A DNA stretch of 64,000 nucleotides from Prevotella sp. Its GTDB lineage: Bacteria > Bacteroidota > Bacteroidia > Bacteroidales > Bacteroidaceae. Below the pieces are notes generated by a model. The model ran no database searches and was not told the DNA's origin. It was given only the letters and a program-made list of their open reading frames with translations. The translations under genes were made by a program, and so were the position numbers. Location: positions 51,999-115,998 of the forward strand of contig JAFUEP010000044.1 of assembly GCA_017470345.1 (NCBI GenBank), given 5' to 3'. This document shows, piece by piece, positions 27,405 to 36,483 of this stretch; positions within the stretch are counted from its first letter, which is position 1, and each line of letters opens with the position of its first letter.

Positions 27405-27412
27405 CAAAGTTA
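27405..27412 (-). promoter_or_regulatory. Promoter -7 element (TAACTTTG) of the glycine-zipper lipoprotein
   Basis: TAACTTTG on the minus strand, 31 bases upstream of the ATG at 27373, fits TAnnTTTG. Confidence 0.55.
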
Positions 27413-27488
27413 CGTATTTTTTCTGAAACGGCAATGGGGAAATTCCCTAAAAGTGAATAGGGAAAACCTCGGAGGTCACAGCCAGCGG

Positions 27489-29609
27489 CTACTCTGCTTC
27501 GGCTGGCAGCAGGGCGCTGACGATGGTGGCGACGTCGGCGATGCTGATGCGTCCGTCGCCGTCGGCGTCGGCCAGCCGGACGTTGAAGTGCTCCGAGGCG
27601 GGCTGACCCAGAAGGTGGCTCACCACCTCGACGACATCGGCGCTGTCGAACACGCCGTCGCCGTTGACATCGCGCTCAAAGGGGATCAGCTGCCACTCAC
27701 CGTCTACTAAGCGCAGGGGCTGCCAACCCTTGAGGAAGATAGCGAGGGCCTGCTCGGCGGTGCAGACGTTCTGCTCGCCGTCGGCGTCGCTGACGAGGTA
27801 GAGCGGCGCCGGCTGAGTGGCGGCGGTGGGCAGGTCGGTAATCAGCTTGTCGAGCTCCTCGCCCGAGAACGTGTTCTGCTGGCAGCGGATCTCTTCCAGG
27901 GCGGTGCAGCCGGCGATGGTGAACGCGCCGCCCACGAAGTAGGTGTTGTCGCTGAAGAGTTTATTGTTGCTGATGTCGAGGGTTTTCAAGGAGGTACAAT
28001 TTACGCAGCGGAGGACTGTGAGACTCTTTCCACTGACATCGAGCGCCGTCAGGGCGTTGCCGGAGCAGGTGAGTCGTGACAGCTGCGTGTTGTCTGGGTC
28101 GATGTCGAGCGCCGTCAGCCGGTTGTTCTCGCAGAAAAGAATGTCGAGACTGGTGCATCCACCGAGCTTCAGAGAGGTGAGGCTGTTGTCTTGGCAATAG
28201 AGATCATGTAGTTTTGAAAAACCTGTCAGGTCCAATTCCCCGCTGATGCTGTTTTTATTACAAGCTATCTGTATCAGTTCCTTGCAATTGGAGACGTTGA
28301 GCGAGGTGATGCTGGCATCGCTGCAGTTAAGATATTGCAGGGCGGTGCAGCTGCTGACGTCGAGGGCGGTAAGCCTGCTGTTCTTGCAGAGCAGCCGTAT
28401 CAGCTTGGTGCATCCCGTCACGTTGACCGACTCCAGGGGAGAGCGAAGGTTGTCGTCCTGATATTCCAGCACTTCCAGGTCGGGACACGTGCTGACGTCG
28501 AGGTTCTTGATATACGAACGGTTGGCCTTCAGGCTGGTGAGCTTGGTGTTGGCCGAGAGGTCGAGCTCGGTGAAACGGTTAGAGCACACGTCCAGCGTCT
28601 TGAGCTGTGGGCAGTGCGACAGGTCGATGGTCGTGGTGAGCTGGCAGGCATAGCACTCCAGGTTCTCAAGCTTTGTCAGCGCGGTGATGTCAAGTGGAGT
28701 GGTCAGGTGGTTGACGTTGATGTTGAGGCTGGTGAGGTTGGTGAAGTAGTTGACGCCCGTCATGTCGAAGATTTCCGGCTGCGCAGAGATTGTGTGTGCC
28801 ACGTCCATCACGGTCACCTGCGAGCGCTCGTAGCGCGAGAGGTAGCCGTCGGCATGGATGTCGTAGCGCGAGGTGACGATGCCGCGTAACGTCGCGTCGG
28901 GGAAGCGCTCGGTGTCGATGGGCAGGCCGGTTGCGGTGATGTGCACCCAGTTGGTGGTGACGAGGGCATGGTCGGCAAATTCAATGTCGCTGGGGTGCTT
29001 CACGGCTGCTCCGTCATAGAGTGTCAGGTCGGAGATATCTTCTATGGCCTTGCCCACACCCTTGGCGATGAGCGAGGTGGCACTGCCCCTGACAGCCAAG
29101 CTCTTGTAGTAGCCTACAGTCACCTTGGTCTTCTGATACGTCAGTCCCTTGATGCCCGCACCGCTGCTACCCTCGCAGATGAGCTCCACGCCGTCGGCAA
29201 CGACCATCGACCCTGTGGCGGCTCCAATGAGGTTGACACCAACGGTGCCCTTGACATAGAGCGAGCCGCTGCCGCTGACGTAAACATCCTGATCGCAGGA
29301 AAAGCCGTAGCCCGCCGTGCTCTCGATGGTACAGATGCCGTTGACGACGATGTAGAGCGGCATCGTGGCAGGGCTGCTGACTCCGTCCTGGCTGTAGCTA
29401 TATCCTATGCCGACGGCCGAGGCCTTGACATGGCAGTTGGTGAGGGTGAGCGTGGTAATCGTAGAATTGGAGGAGACGGTCACTCCTTCTATCGGATTAC
29501 TTGACGTGACGGTTTGGCCGCCGATCGTCAGCGTGACGCCGGCATGTGCCGTGGCCGCTGGCATAAAGATTGCAAGCAGCAATGCGATGAAAAAGTACTT
29601 AGTGTTCAT
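27489..29609 (-). CDS. Secreted leucine-rich-repeat protein with dockerin
   Basis: 706 residues from the ATG at 29609 (MNTKYFFIALLLAIFMPAATA); the frame extends 16 codons upstream into the promoter region and is not used. Residues about 25-215 look like a short beta-solenoid (repeated VSGSGSLYVKGTVGVNLIG-type strands). Residues about 270-580 are LRRs of an unusual cysteine- or asparagine-bearing kind (LDVSSCTALQYLNCSDAS, LNVSNCKELIQIACNKN). The C-terminal 60 residues are a dockerin type I pair (RDVNGDGVFDSADVVEVV, ADADGDGRISIADVATIV). The dockerin suggests docking to a cohesin-like partner on or outside the cell; none is visible here. Confidence 0.8.
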   Translation of the reverse strand: MNTKYFFIALLLAIFMPAATAHAGVTLTIGGQTVTSSNPIEGVTVSSNSTITTLTLTNCHVKASAVGIGYSYSQDGVSSPATMPLYIVVNGICTIESTAGYGFSCDQDVYVSGSGSLYVKGTVGVNLIGAATGSMVVADGVELICEGSSGAGIKGLTYQKTKVTVGYYKSLAVRGSATSLIAKGVGKAIEDISDLTLYDGAAVKHPSDIEFADHALVTTNWVHITATGLPIDTERFPDATLRGIVTSRYDIHADGYLSRYERSQVTVMDVAHTISAQPEIFDMTGVNYFTNLTSLNINVNHLTTPLDITALTKLENLECYACQLTTTIDLSHCPQLKTLDVCSNRFTELDLSANTKLTSLKANRSYIKNLDVSTCPDLEVLEYQDDNLRSPLESVNVTGCTKLIRLLCKNSRLTALDVSSCTALQYLNCSDASITSLNVSNCKELIQIACNKNSISGELDLTGFSKLHDLYCQDNSLTSLKLGGCTSLDILFCENNRLTALDIDPDNTQLSRLTCSGNALTALDVSGKSLTVLRCVNCTSLKTLDISNNKLFSDNTYFVGGAFTIAGCTALEEIRCQQNTFSGEELDKLITDLPTAATQPAPLYLVSDADGEQNVCTAEQALAIFLKGWQPLRLVDGEWQLIPFERDVNGDGVFDSADVVEVVSHLLGQPASEHFNVRLADADGDGRISIADVATIVSALLPAEAE

Positions 29610-29671
29610 ATAGCTTCTGTATTGATAAATAATTGTCTCTGACGGGTTTAGCCACATGTACGTGAACGCTG

Positions 29672-29679
29672 CAAAGATA
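29672..29679 (-). promoter_or_regulatory. Promoter -7 element (TATCTTTG) of the LRR-dockerin gene
   Basis: TATCTTTG on the minus strand, about 62 bases upstream of the ATG at 29609, fits TAnnTTTG. Confidence 0.5.
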
Positions 29680-29800
29680 GGAAAAAATATTTGAAATCGG
29701 GATGTCTGATCCTAACAAAAGACATGTCGTTTTCCTTTTTTTATGTCATTTAACTTCTTTTCACAACTTGCCGCCTGAGAGAAAAAGAGCGGCGGCATGA

Positions 29801-30034
29801 ACTCACCGAGACTCAATTTCCCTTGCCGTCGACGCCCCCTACTACTACTGCATCTACCGCAAGGGACCCGGCGAGGAGAAGTTCAGCTTCATGCTGAGCG
29901 TGGCGAGCGACGAGCAGGAGTTCACCGACCTACTGCTGGAAAAGGGCGAGCAGGCCGAATACTACGTCATGATACAATGGCGCGACGGACGCCAGAGCTC
30001 GGTGTCGAACACAGTGACGGTTCGCCGTCCATAG
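29801..30034 (+). pseudogene. 5'-truncated gene remnant: C-terminal end of a beta-sandwich (FN3-like) protein
   Basis: A frame open from 29801 (just after a TGA at 29798) to the TAG at 30032 encodes about 77 residues with protein-like composition but no start codon until well inside it. The reading includes YYYCIYRKGPGEEKFSF, EFTDLLLEKGEQAEYYVMIQ and WRDGRQSSVSNTVTV, which looks like the last strands of an FN3/Ig-like domain. No upstream part exists nearby, so this is probably a deletion remnant. The gap from 29658 to 30128 otherwise holds only the promoter at 29672 and the inverted repeat at 30039. Confidence 0.55.
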
Positions 30035-30038
30035 GAAG

Positions 30039-30072
30039 AGCCCACCCCCGGCCCCTCCCCAAGGGAGGGGAG
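30039..30072. repeat. GC-rich palindromic element, copy 1
   Basis: A CCCACCCCCGGCCCCTCCCC-type element with an internal hairpin CCCCTCCC / GGGAGGGG. An inverted, nearly complementary copy lies at 30198-30226 inside the next coding region. Confidence 0.75.
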
Positions 30073-30128
30073 AAGGGCAGAGAGGAAACGGAGTCTTTGA
30101 TTACCATCAATAATATATTAGAATCTTT

Positions 30129-30929
30129 ATGAAAAGGAAACGCATCGGTCAAAAAACAACCAGCCATCTTCTATGGCTCTGCACGATATGCTCCGCACTC
30201 CTTTGGGGAGGGGCCGGGGGCGGGCTTCTCTGCTCCTGCGGCGACTATTGGGACGGCGGCGAACCAGTGGCAGCACGCAAGATGACGCTGGGCCGGCGGG
30301 TGATCAACATGATGGTGGGCGACCGCTACCGCATCCCCGTCCTCTTTGAGCCCGACACGCTGTCGAACCGCTCGGTATGGTGGATGACGGAGGACAAGGA
30401 CATCGCCATCGTGGAGGACGACACGGTGATTGCCGTCAGCGAGGGACTGACGCTGGCCTACGCCCTGAGCGTCAGCGATCGACAGACGGACTCCTGCTGG
30501 GTCAACGTGCTGCCACAGGTCTACCTGAATCCCCGACAGTATCCCTACGACATGGTCATCTATGCCGACGTCAACATCCACGGCCACAAGTATACCGCTG
30601 CGGACGAGGAATCGCTCATCGTCGGGGCTTACATCGGCAATGAGCTGCGGGGCATCGGCAAGATGCGCCAGTGGCAGGGCCGTGACTACATGGAAATTCG
30701 TCTGTGGCACAATGACATTGCGACGTTCGACCTGGTGGAGCTGCGTTGCTGCTACGTCGGGGAGGCCTTGATAGAGATTTTCCCGGTTTATTTCCACTTT
30801 GACGGCGATGCCCACGGCACATTGTCCGACTTGGTGAAACTGTATCTTGACGACAATGCCCGCGAGTATGCTCCATGGGATGAGATCGGCATTGAAGAGC
30901 CTATCGATGTTATCAGAGGAGAGGATTAA
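30129..30929 (+). CDS. Putative lipoprotein with Big2-like domain
   Basis: 266 residues. The N-terminus MKRKRIGQKTTSHLLWL leads into a hydrophobic segment and then LLCSCGD, with Cys35 or Cys37 as the lipid acceptor. The glycine-rich part of that segment (LLWGGAGGGLL) is encoded by the inverted copy of a dispersed intergenic repeat (30198-30226). Residues about 55-125 read like a bacterial Ig-like (Big2) domain (MMVGDRYRIPVLFEPDTLSN, KDIAIVEDDTVIAVSEGLT). The rest is beta-rich without a known motif. It is followed 21 bases later by another lipoprotein gene, suggesting a surface-lipoprotein operon. Function unknown. Confidence 0.65.
   Translation: MKRKRIGQKTTSHLLWLCTICSALLWGGAGGGLLCSCGDYWDGGEPVAARKMTLGRRVINMMVGDRYRIPVLFEPDTLSNRSVWWMTEDKDIAIVEDDTVIAVSEGLTLAYALSVSDRQTDSCWVNVLPQVYLNPRQYPYDMVIYADVNIHGHKYTAADEESLIVGAYIGNELRGIGKMRQWQGRDYMEIRLWHNDIATFDLVELRCCYVGEALIEIFPVYFHFDGDAHGTLSDLVKLYLDDNAREYAPWDEIGIEEPIDVIRGED
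30198..30226. repeat. GC-rich palindromic element, inverted copy 2, inside a signal peptide
   Basis: CTTTGGGGAGGGGCCGGGGG and flanking bases form the reverse complement of the element at 30039-30072 with only a few differences. It lies inside the lipoprotein gene starting at 30129 and encodes part of its signal peptide. The two copies could pair across the gene's start region in mRNA. Confidence 0.75.
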
Positions 30930-30950
30930 AATAAAAGGAGATTTTGAGTT

Positions 30951-32075
30951 ATGAAGAAGTTTTTTTCCGTCATAGCACTTGCTGCCACCGCCATGCTGGC
31001 ATCGTGCAACCTGTTTATCGAAGACGAGCAGGAGGAACTCACCCACGGACTGGACCTGAACAAGAAAACGGTCTACAAGGGCGACGGATGGTCGGAGCCA
31101 AAAACCGAGACGGGCGAAGGCTACACCATCACCTACCAGTATTACGACAACGTGAAGCTGCTCGACGAGGAGACACAGCGATACATCGCCAACATCGAGG
31201 TGGAGGAGAACTTCGGATGTCTCGGCATTATCAATTTCCGCGAGGACACCCCCGAGGCGATGCTGCCACGCATCGGCGAAATCGTCACCATACGGCCCAA
31301 CGACGAGTTCCCCTATGGCTATTACGCTGAGGTGATGGCAGCAGGTTTTGACGAAGGGTATTATTGCGTTGCCACTTGTGCGGTAGACGCAGATAAAGTG
31401 TTTAAGTATCTTGGCGGTGAAATAACCTCTGCTGCGTTCCAGGATGCGGAGATAGCTCAGTCGCGCGAAAACACAAGTACAACACGTGCTTCCGGTCTGG
31501 CGGAAGAAGGAGCCTTTGACATCAGTGAAGACGACGTGGAGATCAGCCTTGAAGAGGAGACGGAAGATTTGCTAAAGGGCACCTTTACCATTCCTATCAG
31601 TGCTAAAGTTCCATTAACGAAGATTAAGCTAAACAAAAATTCAAGAACAAAAAAGAAGACCTCGGGTGTTGTCTTCAAAGACAACGACTGGGAGACCATG
31701 CAGAAGTGGAGTGTTTCAGGGAGCAACGACAACGGCGAGATTGTCGGTGTCCATAATCTTGAAGGGTTCATCGAATTCAAGAAAGAGGAAACCAAAATGA
31801 AGCATGAAATCACGTTGAACATAAAACAAGACGATTTACTGAGAACGCTTTACTTAGATTTTAGCGATAATATCCAGACCGATGGCATAGCCCACATAAA
31901 AGGAGGTATCTCTTGGGAAAAGTCTTTTGAGATAACTAAATCAATTACAACAAAAGTTTTAAAGGCCGGTCCTTTAGGAATCAGAATAATCTTTGGAGGC
32001 GGTGCTTCGATTGAAGCCGGATTGTTTGGATCAATTAATGTTGAATTCAGCACTAATGCTATTGTCAAGGGATAG
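30951..32075 (+). CDS. Lipoprotein, N-terminal part of a gene probably interrupted by an in-frame TAG
   Basis: 374 residues from the ATG at 30951, preceded by AAGGAG at a usable distance (an unusually clear Shine-Dalgarno sequence for this phylum). The lipoprotein signal is LAATAMLASC (Cys19). The mature part starts acidic and then turns Lys-rich and beta-like (TFTIPISAKVPLTKIKLNKN). The TAG at 32073 is followed in the same frame, with no other stop, by the reading frame at 32088-33662. Together they would form one protein of about 903 residues. From about 31600 on the DNA is AT-richer than its surroundings. I do not recognise the family. Confidence 0.6.
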   Translation: MKKFFSVIALAATAMLASCNLFIEDEQEELTHGLDLNKKTVYKGDGWSEPKTETGEGYTITYQYYDNVKLLDEETQRYIANIEVEENFGCLGIINFREDTPEAMLPRIGEIVTIRPNDEFPYGYYAEVMAAGFDEGYYCVATCAVDADKVFKYLGGEITSAAFQDAEIAQSRENTSTTRASGLAEEGAFDISEDDVEISLEEETEDLLKGTFTIPISAKVPLTKIKLNKNSRTKKKTSGVVFKDNDWETMQKWSVSGSNDNGEIVGVHNLEGFIEFKKEETKMKHEITLNIKQDDLLRTLYLDFSDNIQTDGIAHIKGGISWEKSFEITKSITTKVLKAGPLGIRIIFGGGASIEAGLFGSINVEFSTNAIVKG

Positions 32076-32087
32076 TTTCCACTTTCA

Positions 32088-33662
32088 ATGAGTGCCACAG
32101 AAATAGCCCTTTTCAATGTGTATAATACGGTGTCAGATATGGCAAATGGAACAGGTTTGCTGGATCAGCATATCGAGATCAAGAATTCTGAAGCAAAAGT
32201 AAAGAATGGCAACATGGAGGGGGGCATATCGGTGACACCTTCCTTCAAGTTTGGTGCTGGAATAGGCACAAAGAAGGTAAGTGTATGCATTTATGGAAGT
32301 AACACGATTGAAGCCAGCGGCACTTCGTTTGGCATTAACAGTCTTTCGCATGTTGACATTTCCGACAAACCGGGCCTGACGATAAAAGACAAATTAGAGA
32401 TTGGACTGCAAGTAGGACTGACACTCAATGTCTACGAACTTGTAAAGGGAATTCAGGAAGATGCCCTCGATCTGGGCTTTCTGGGAGTAAAAGGATACAA
32501 GTATATAGTCAAAAAACTCAAGGACAAGGGATTGGTTAAAGACGATTTCCCTGCAGATGCGGAAATGATTCAGGAATTTCTTAAATCTTGTCAAGAGACA
32601 ATAGCCAAACAAGACGCCGATGTGTCAAAAAAACTTGAAAGCATACCTCTGGATTTGCCTATTCCGAAAATTCCTATTTATAAAGACGATCTAAAATCTA
32701 CTTCTCTGCCATGGATGCCACAGATGAAGAATTTCAGCTATAAACGCAAATCCACCACATCGGAAGGTGCCACATATTACGTCACCTGGACTTATAGCGA
32801 CAAGGGCTTCTTCCCCACTTTAGGCTGGGGACCGTTCTATCCTTGCGTATATGTTGATGGTGGTAAGGATGACAAGGCTACAGGAACATACCATGTCACA
32901 AAGGGTGGCTATGACGATGCGGGACCCATAGGAAAGGATACCAACATCAAAAACTACGGAACGGGTATTGACATCCCAAACCTCCAACCCGGAAAGTCAT
33001 ACACCATCTATCCTGCCCTGGCAACAGGCTACGGCAAAGATGCTTTTTTCTTTGACGTGGCTCAGGTCTTGACGCCTTCATATCCCATGGTTAAGATTGT
33101 CTCTACCGACCAGGAAAGCTGCTATCAGACCGCAACGATGGAGCAAAGTGGCTACTATGGCTATATCTTGGAGGCTAAGGTGGCGGTCATGGGTGCGGCC
33201 AAGATTCATGAGTGGCAAGTCGAGTTCCATCTTTCCAAGCAAGACGGGAGTGACCTCGAATACAACAAGCGCGTTCGGGGAAATGATGTTAAAGAGACGA
33301 AAGGCCACCCGCTCAGGATAGATCTGACGTATTATAAGCCGGAATTCGAGACCACGATGTTTGGCATGTATCACGTCATCGAATCGCAGCCTGGAGAGGA
33401 ACTGCATACGACACCGATGGAGATCAAGGGCTATCCGCTCATCGGAGCATGGTCGGAATGGAACTTCAGCAGAAGGAGAACAAATCAGCTGTCGGCTCCC
33501 TTGGCTCCGGTGCCGTCAGAAAACATTGATAAGATTGACGAGATGCTGGAAGATCCCGACTTCGACAAGGACGTGCCTATTGTCTTCATAGACGGTGAAC
33601 TGGTGACTCCCGTCGCAATAACAAAGAATGGCATCAGGAAGCCTATTCCTCCTTTACGCTAA
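32088..33662 (+). CDS. Continuation of the interrupted lipoprotein gene (same frame after TAG)
   Basis: 524 residues if the ATG at 32088 is used, but no signal peptide is present and only 12 bases separate it from the upstream TAG, in the same frame. It is best read as the C-terminal part of the protein starting at 30951. The chain is beta-rich with repeated features such as GGISVTPSFKFGAGIGTKKV and TSEGATYYVTWTYSDKGFFP, and it ends in a Pro/Ile-rich tail. No catalytic motif was recognised. Its TAA overlaps the convergent stop of the next gene by 4 bases. Possibilities are a pseudogene, suppression or readthrough, or a sequencing error in one base. Confidence 0.5.
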   Translation: MSATEIALFNVYNTVSDMANGTGLLDQHIEIKNSEAKVKNGNMEGGISVTPSFKFGAGIGTKKVSVCIYGSNTIEASGTSFGINSLSHVDISDKPGLTIKDKLEIGLQVGLTLNVYELVKGIQEDALDLGFLGVKGYKYIVKKLKDKGLVKDDFPADAEMIQEFLKSCQETIAKQDADVSKKLESIPLDLPIPKIPIYKDDLKSTSLPWMPQMKNFSYKRKSTTSEGATYYVTWTYSDKGFFPTLGWGPFYPCVYVDGGKDDKATGTYHVTKGGYDDAGPIGKDTNIKNYGTGIDIPNLQPGKSYTIYPALATGYGKDAFFFDVAQVLTPSYPMVKIVSTDQESCYQTATMEQSGYYGYILEAKVAVMGAAKIHEWQVEFHLSKQDGSDLEYNKRVRGNDVKETKGHPLRIDLTYYKPEFETTMFGMYHVIESQPGEELHTTPMEIKGYPLIGAWSEWNFSRRRTNQLSAPLAPVPSENIDKIDEMLEDPDFDKDVPIVFIDGELVTPVAITKNGIRKPIPPLR

Positions 33663-35710
33663 TTGGCGGAATATACAATGTGATGGCGGGCGACGAGCTC
33701 GCCATTCTTGTATGGGCGGGGGCGGGCGTCGTAGCAGGGATAGAGGAGGGAGGTCATCACGGAGTTGACGTTGCGGCGGTCGGCGAAGGCCATCGTGCCG
33801 CCGCCTTCGCGGACAGTGACAGTGAGGTGGCCGTCGATGCTCAGATGCGGCGTGCGGAGAGTGGTCAGCGTGTCGCCGCTGACGCTGACGGCGCCGTCGG
33901 CATGGCGGAGGGTGCGCTCAGTGGCGGTGAAGGGGTCGGTGCTGATGGCGAGCAGACCGGTCTTGTCGCAGAGGACGGTCAGGTCGGTGAGGGCCCGCAC
34001 AGTGTCGGTGTAGACGAGGGCGCCGTCGGCCATGGCGTGAATACTGAAGCGGCGCTCGAGGGCTGAGTCGTTCTCGATGAGCAAGCCTGAGGCCGTCCAC
34101 TCGCTGCCCTCGACGCGGAAATCGTCCTGGCGCACGAGGCGGGCATTGGTGCGGCGCCCCTCGATTTCGTAGAATCCGATGATGTTGCCCGTGTTGTGGA
34201 CCTTATAGGGCACGACGAGGTTCGGGTCGCTGTTGGGGGCGATGTAGCCCGTGTAGCTGCGCAGCCCATGACTGAAGCTGAAGCAGCTGAAGGCGCGCTT
34301 GGTCAGCGAGCGGACGATGTGCTGGCGGACGATCGTGCGGGCCTCGCGGTGGCGGCGGGCGAAGCGGCGCCACGACGTGGGTCGCAGCTGCGCGGTGGGC
34401 CACTGCTCGTGCATGAGCCACGTCATCATGACGCGGTGGGCCTGGACACCCATGCGGCGCGGTCCGATGTCGCTGCGCAGGAGCCATGAGCCGTCGGGCG
34501 TTGTCAGTTGTCGGCGGCGAATCTGGGCATAGGCCTGCCGCTCGAGCATCAGGGCGTCGCGGTCGCCAAGGAGACATGCCATCGTGGTGTAGCTGGTCAG
34601 CTGGTCGTAGAGCCACATACTCCAGTCGTTGCCGTTGGGCATGGCCAGCTCGCCGTCGGGCTGTGCGAGCCATTTCAGGACGTGGTCCATGACAGGCTGG
34701 CAGTTGTGCGTCAGGGCACGGGTGTGCCAGCGAGGTGAGGGGAGTTCAGCCGACAGAATCGGCTGACGCTGTTGCGGGTTCTGCTGCATCAGGGCGAGGG
34801 CCAGGGCGGCCTCACCGAGCTCCTGGATGACGACGTTCTGATAGGAAGTGTGGAAATAGTTGTGGTTCTGGAGGGTGTAGTCATCGTAGAGGTTGGATCC
34901 ACGATAGAGGTCGCAGACGCGCTGGCCGTCGTAGTCGGGGTCGACGACGGTCGTGTCCGTGGCGTCAGCGGGATGCGAATAGCTGTTGATGGCGAAGAGG
35001 CGCAGCCGCTCAAACCACTGCGGTGCCTGCTCGTCGTCAGGGAAGAGGCCCAGGGCGGCAGCCAGCACGCAAGCCTCCCAGCCGTTCTCCTCAGCCTTCG
35101 TGTCGCCCTCGTAGCCTGTGGGCACGTCGCGCTCCAGCTCATACTGACATTCGGCGCGCAGCAAGCGGTGGACGCAGTCGCGCTCGTCAGGCGTCAGGCG
35201 CTGCCACTGGAAGAAAGCGGAATAGGCGACCGACATGGCCCAGAGCGAACTCTCCCACTGGCGGTCCTTGGCCGACGTGGAGCCCCAGTAGCGGCCGTCG
35301 GCACAGCGCTTGAGGCGCACGGCCTTGTGGGTGCTGTAGGCAAAGCGGAGCGAGCGGATGGCCATCGAGTCGAGCTGTGTCCACGTGATGCCAGCGGGCA
35401 GCCCGACGCGGCCTTGCGCATAGCGGACGAGGAAGGCGCTGACCATCGACAGGTCGGCATTGGTGCGCACGCCGTCCTCATTGCTCTGCAGGGCCGAGTT
35501 GGCCCGGAAGGCGCCGCACGTCTCCCCCACCCCATTAGGCTCCTGACATGGCTGCCAGATGCCCACCATGTACTCGCTGAAGCGGGCCAGCATCTCGAGC
35601 AGGCCCTGCTGCATCTCACTGTCGGACACAGCGGCACGCTCGCCACGGGCCTGCATGGCGAGCGTCATCATGAGGGCCACGGCGAGCCCCAGTCGTCGCA
35701 AAATGCTCAT
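33659..35710 (-). CDS. Secreted alpha/alpha-toroid-like protein, possibly polysaccharide-active
   Basis: 683 residues with a signal peptide ending near MQARG. The first about 450 residues are helical with Trp/Tyr-rich motifs (RQWESSLWAMSVAYSAFFQW, TLQNHNYFHTSYQNVVIQEL), like the toroid of heparinase-type lyases. The last about 200 are beta-strand rich (GLLIENDSALERRFSIHAMA). That two-part plan is common in polysaccharide lyases, but I see no proven catalytic set, so the enzyme assignment is inference. It is the third gene of a minus-strand run after trxA and the 106-residue protein, with 6 bases between it and the latter. Its TAG overlaps the convergent neighbour by 4 bases. Confidence 0.6.
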   Translation of the reverse strand: MSILRRLGLAVALMMTLAMQARGERAAVSDSEMQQGLLEMLARFSEYMVGIWQPCQEPNGVGETCGAFRANSALQSNEDGVRTNADLSMVSAFLVRYAQGRVGLPAGITWTQLDSMAIRSLRFAYSTHKAVRLKRCADGRYWGSTSAKDRQWESSLWAMSVAYSAFFQWQRLTPDERDCVHRLLRAECQYELERDVPTGYEGDTKAEENGWEACVLAAALGLFPDDEQAPQWFERLRLFAINSYSHPADATDTTVVDPDYDGQRVCDLYRGSNLYDDYTLQNHNYFHTSYQNVVIQELGEAALALALMQQNPQQRQPILSAELPSPRWHTRALTHNCQPVMDHVLKWLAQPDGELAMPNGNDWSMWLYDQLTSYTTMACLLGDRDALMLERQAYAQIRRRQLTTPDGSWLLRSDIGPRRMGVQAHRVMMTWLMHEQWPTAQLRPTSWRRFARRHREARTIVRQHIVRSLTKRAFSCFSFSHGLRSYTGYIAPNSDPNLVVPYKVHNTGNIIGFYEIEGRRTNARLVRQDDFRVEGSEWTASGLLIENDSALERRFSIHAMADGALVYTDTVRALTDLTVLCDKTGLLAISTDPFTATERTLRHADGAVSVSGDTLTTLRTPHLSIDGHLTVTVREGGGTMAFADRRNVNSVMTSLLYPCYDARPRPYKNGELVARHHIVYSAN

Positions 35711-35716
35711 TGCCGC

Positions 35717-36037
35717 TCAGAGATTCTGCTCCTGGAAGTCGAGGTCGGCCTCGACGACGAAGAACACATCCTGGGGATCAAGTGGGGAGCGATGCTCAGC
35801 CTCAGCCTGACGGCAGACGTGCTGGGCCACCAGCTCAAGATCGATGTCGATCTCGTCGCCCTGCTGCTCCAGTATGCCACTGGTGTAGTAGTAGTCGACG
35901 ATGGCGTCGAGCATCCATAGCAGGTCGTCGTCGGAGAAGCGCTGCTTCAGTTCCGACGGCAACTGACGGCGCAGGAAAGCCAGCTCGCGCTGGTTCTCCT
36001 GCTCGTCCATCAAGAGTTCGTCGTCGATGCTTGCCAT
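35717..36037 (-). CDS. Small acidic protein, unknown
   Basis: 106 residues from the ATG at 36037; a TTG three codons upstream is in frame but less likely. It is very acidic and probably helical (DDELLMDEQENQRELAFLRR, FSDDDLLWMLDAIVDYYY). There is no signal peptide or membrane span, and I do not recognise the family. It lies 42 bases after the trxA stop and 6 bases before the toroid-like gene, so it is probably co-transcribed with both. Confidence 0.6.
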   Translation of the reverse strand: MASIDDELLMDEQENQRELAFLRRQLPSELKQRFSDDDLLWMLDAIVDYYYTSGILEQQGDEIDIDLELVAQHVCRQAEAEHRSPLDPQDVFFVVEADLDFQEQNL

Positions 36038-36079
36038 AACTCTCAATTCTCAGTTTTCAATTCTCAGTTCTCAATTCAC

Positions 36080-36394
36080 TCAGAGCAGTGCCTGGAACTT
36101 CTCGTCGAACTTATCCTTCGAGACGGCGCCGACGAGCTTGTCGACGACCTCGCCGTTCTTCATGAACACCACCGTCGGGATGTTGCGGATGCGGAACTCC
36201 ATGGCCACGTCCTCAGCCTCCTCGACGTCGCACTTGCCGACGACGATCTTGCCGTCGTACTTCTCGGCCAGTTCGGAGATGATGGGAGCCACCATGCGGC
36301 AGGGGCCGCACCATGTTGCCCAGAAATCAATGACCAGCGGCAGCGAGCCGTTCTTCAAGCTCTCGAAGTTCTCATTAGTTACTTTTACTTCCAT
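36080..36394 (-). CDS. trxA: Thioredoxin
   Basis: A 104-residue cytoplasmic thioredoxin, typical length. The redox centre is WCGPC (Cys29/Cys32), and the conserved cis-proline region (RNIPTVVFMKNGEVV) is present. It reduces disulfides in target proteins using thioredoxin reductase and NADPH. It is preceded by a 202-bp gap carrying a dispersed inverted repeat and followed closely by a small acidic gene. Confidence 0.97.
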   Translation of the reverse strand: MEVKVTNENFESLKNGSLPLVIDFWATWCGPCRMVAPIISELAEKYDGKIVVGKCDVEEAEDVAMEFRIRNIPTVVFMKNGEVVDKLVGAVSKDKFDEKFQALL

Positions 36395-36483
36395 TGTTCT
36401 TTGTCTTTTTTATAGGGTTAATACTAATCTACGGATATAGTCGAGCAAATATCATGCCACATTCCGAGTGTTTTTGTTTCTGG

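Noticed and set aside
33659-35710. Firm assignment as a heparinase or other polysaccharide lyase
   Set aside because: Overall architecture fits, but no catalytic residue set could be identified by eye, so only a tentative description is given.
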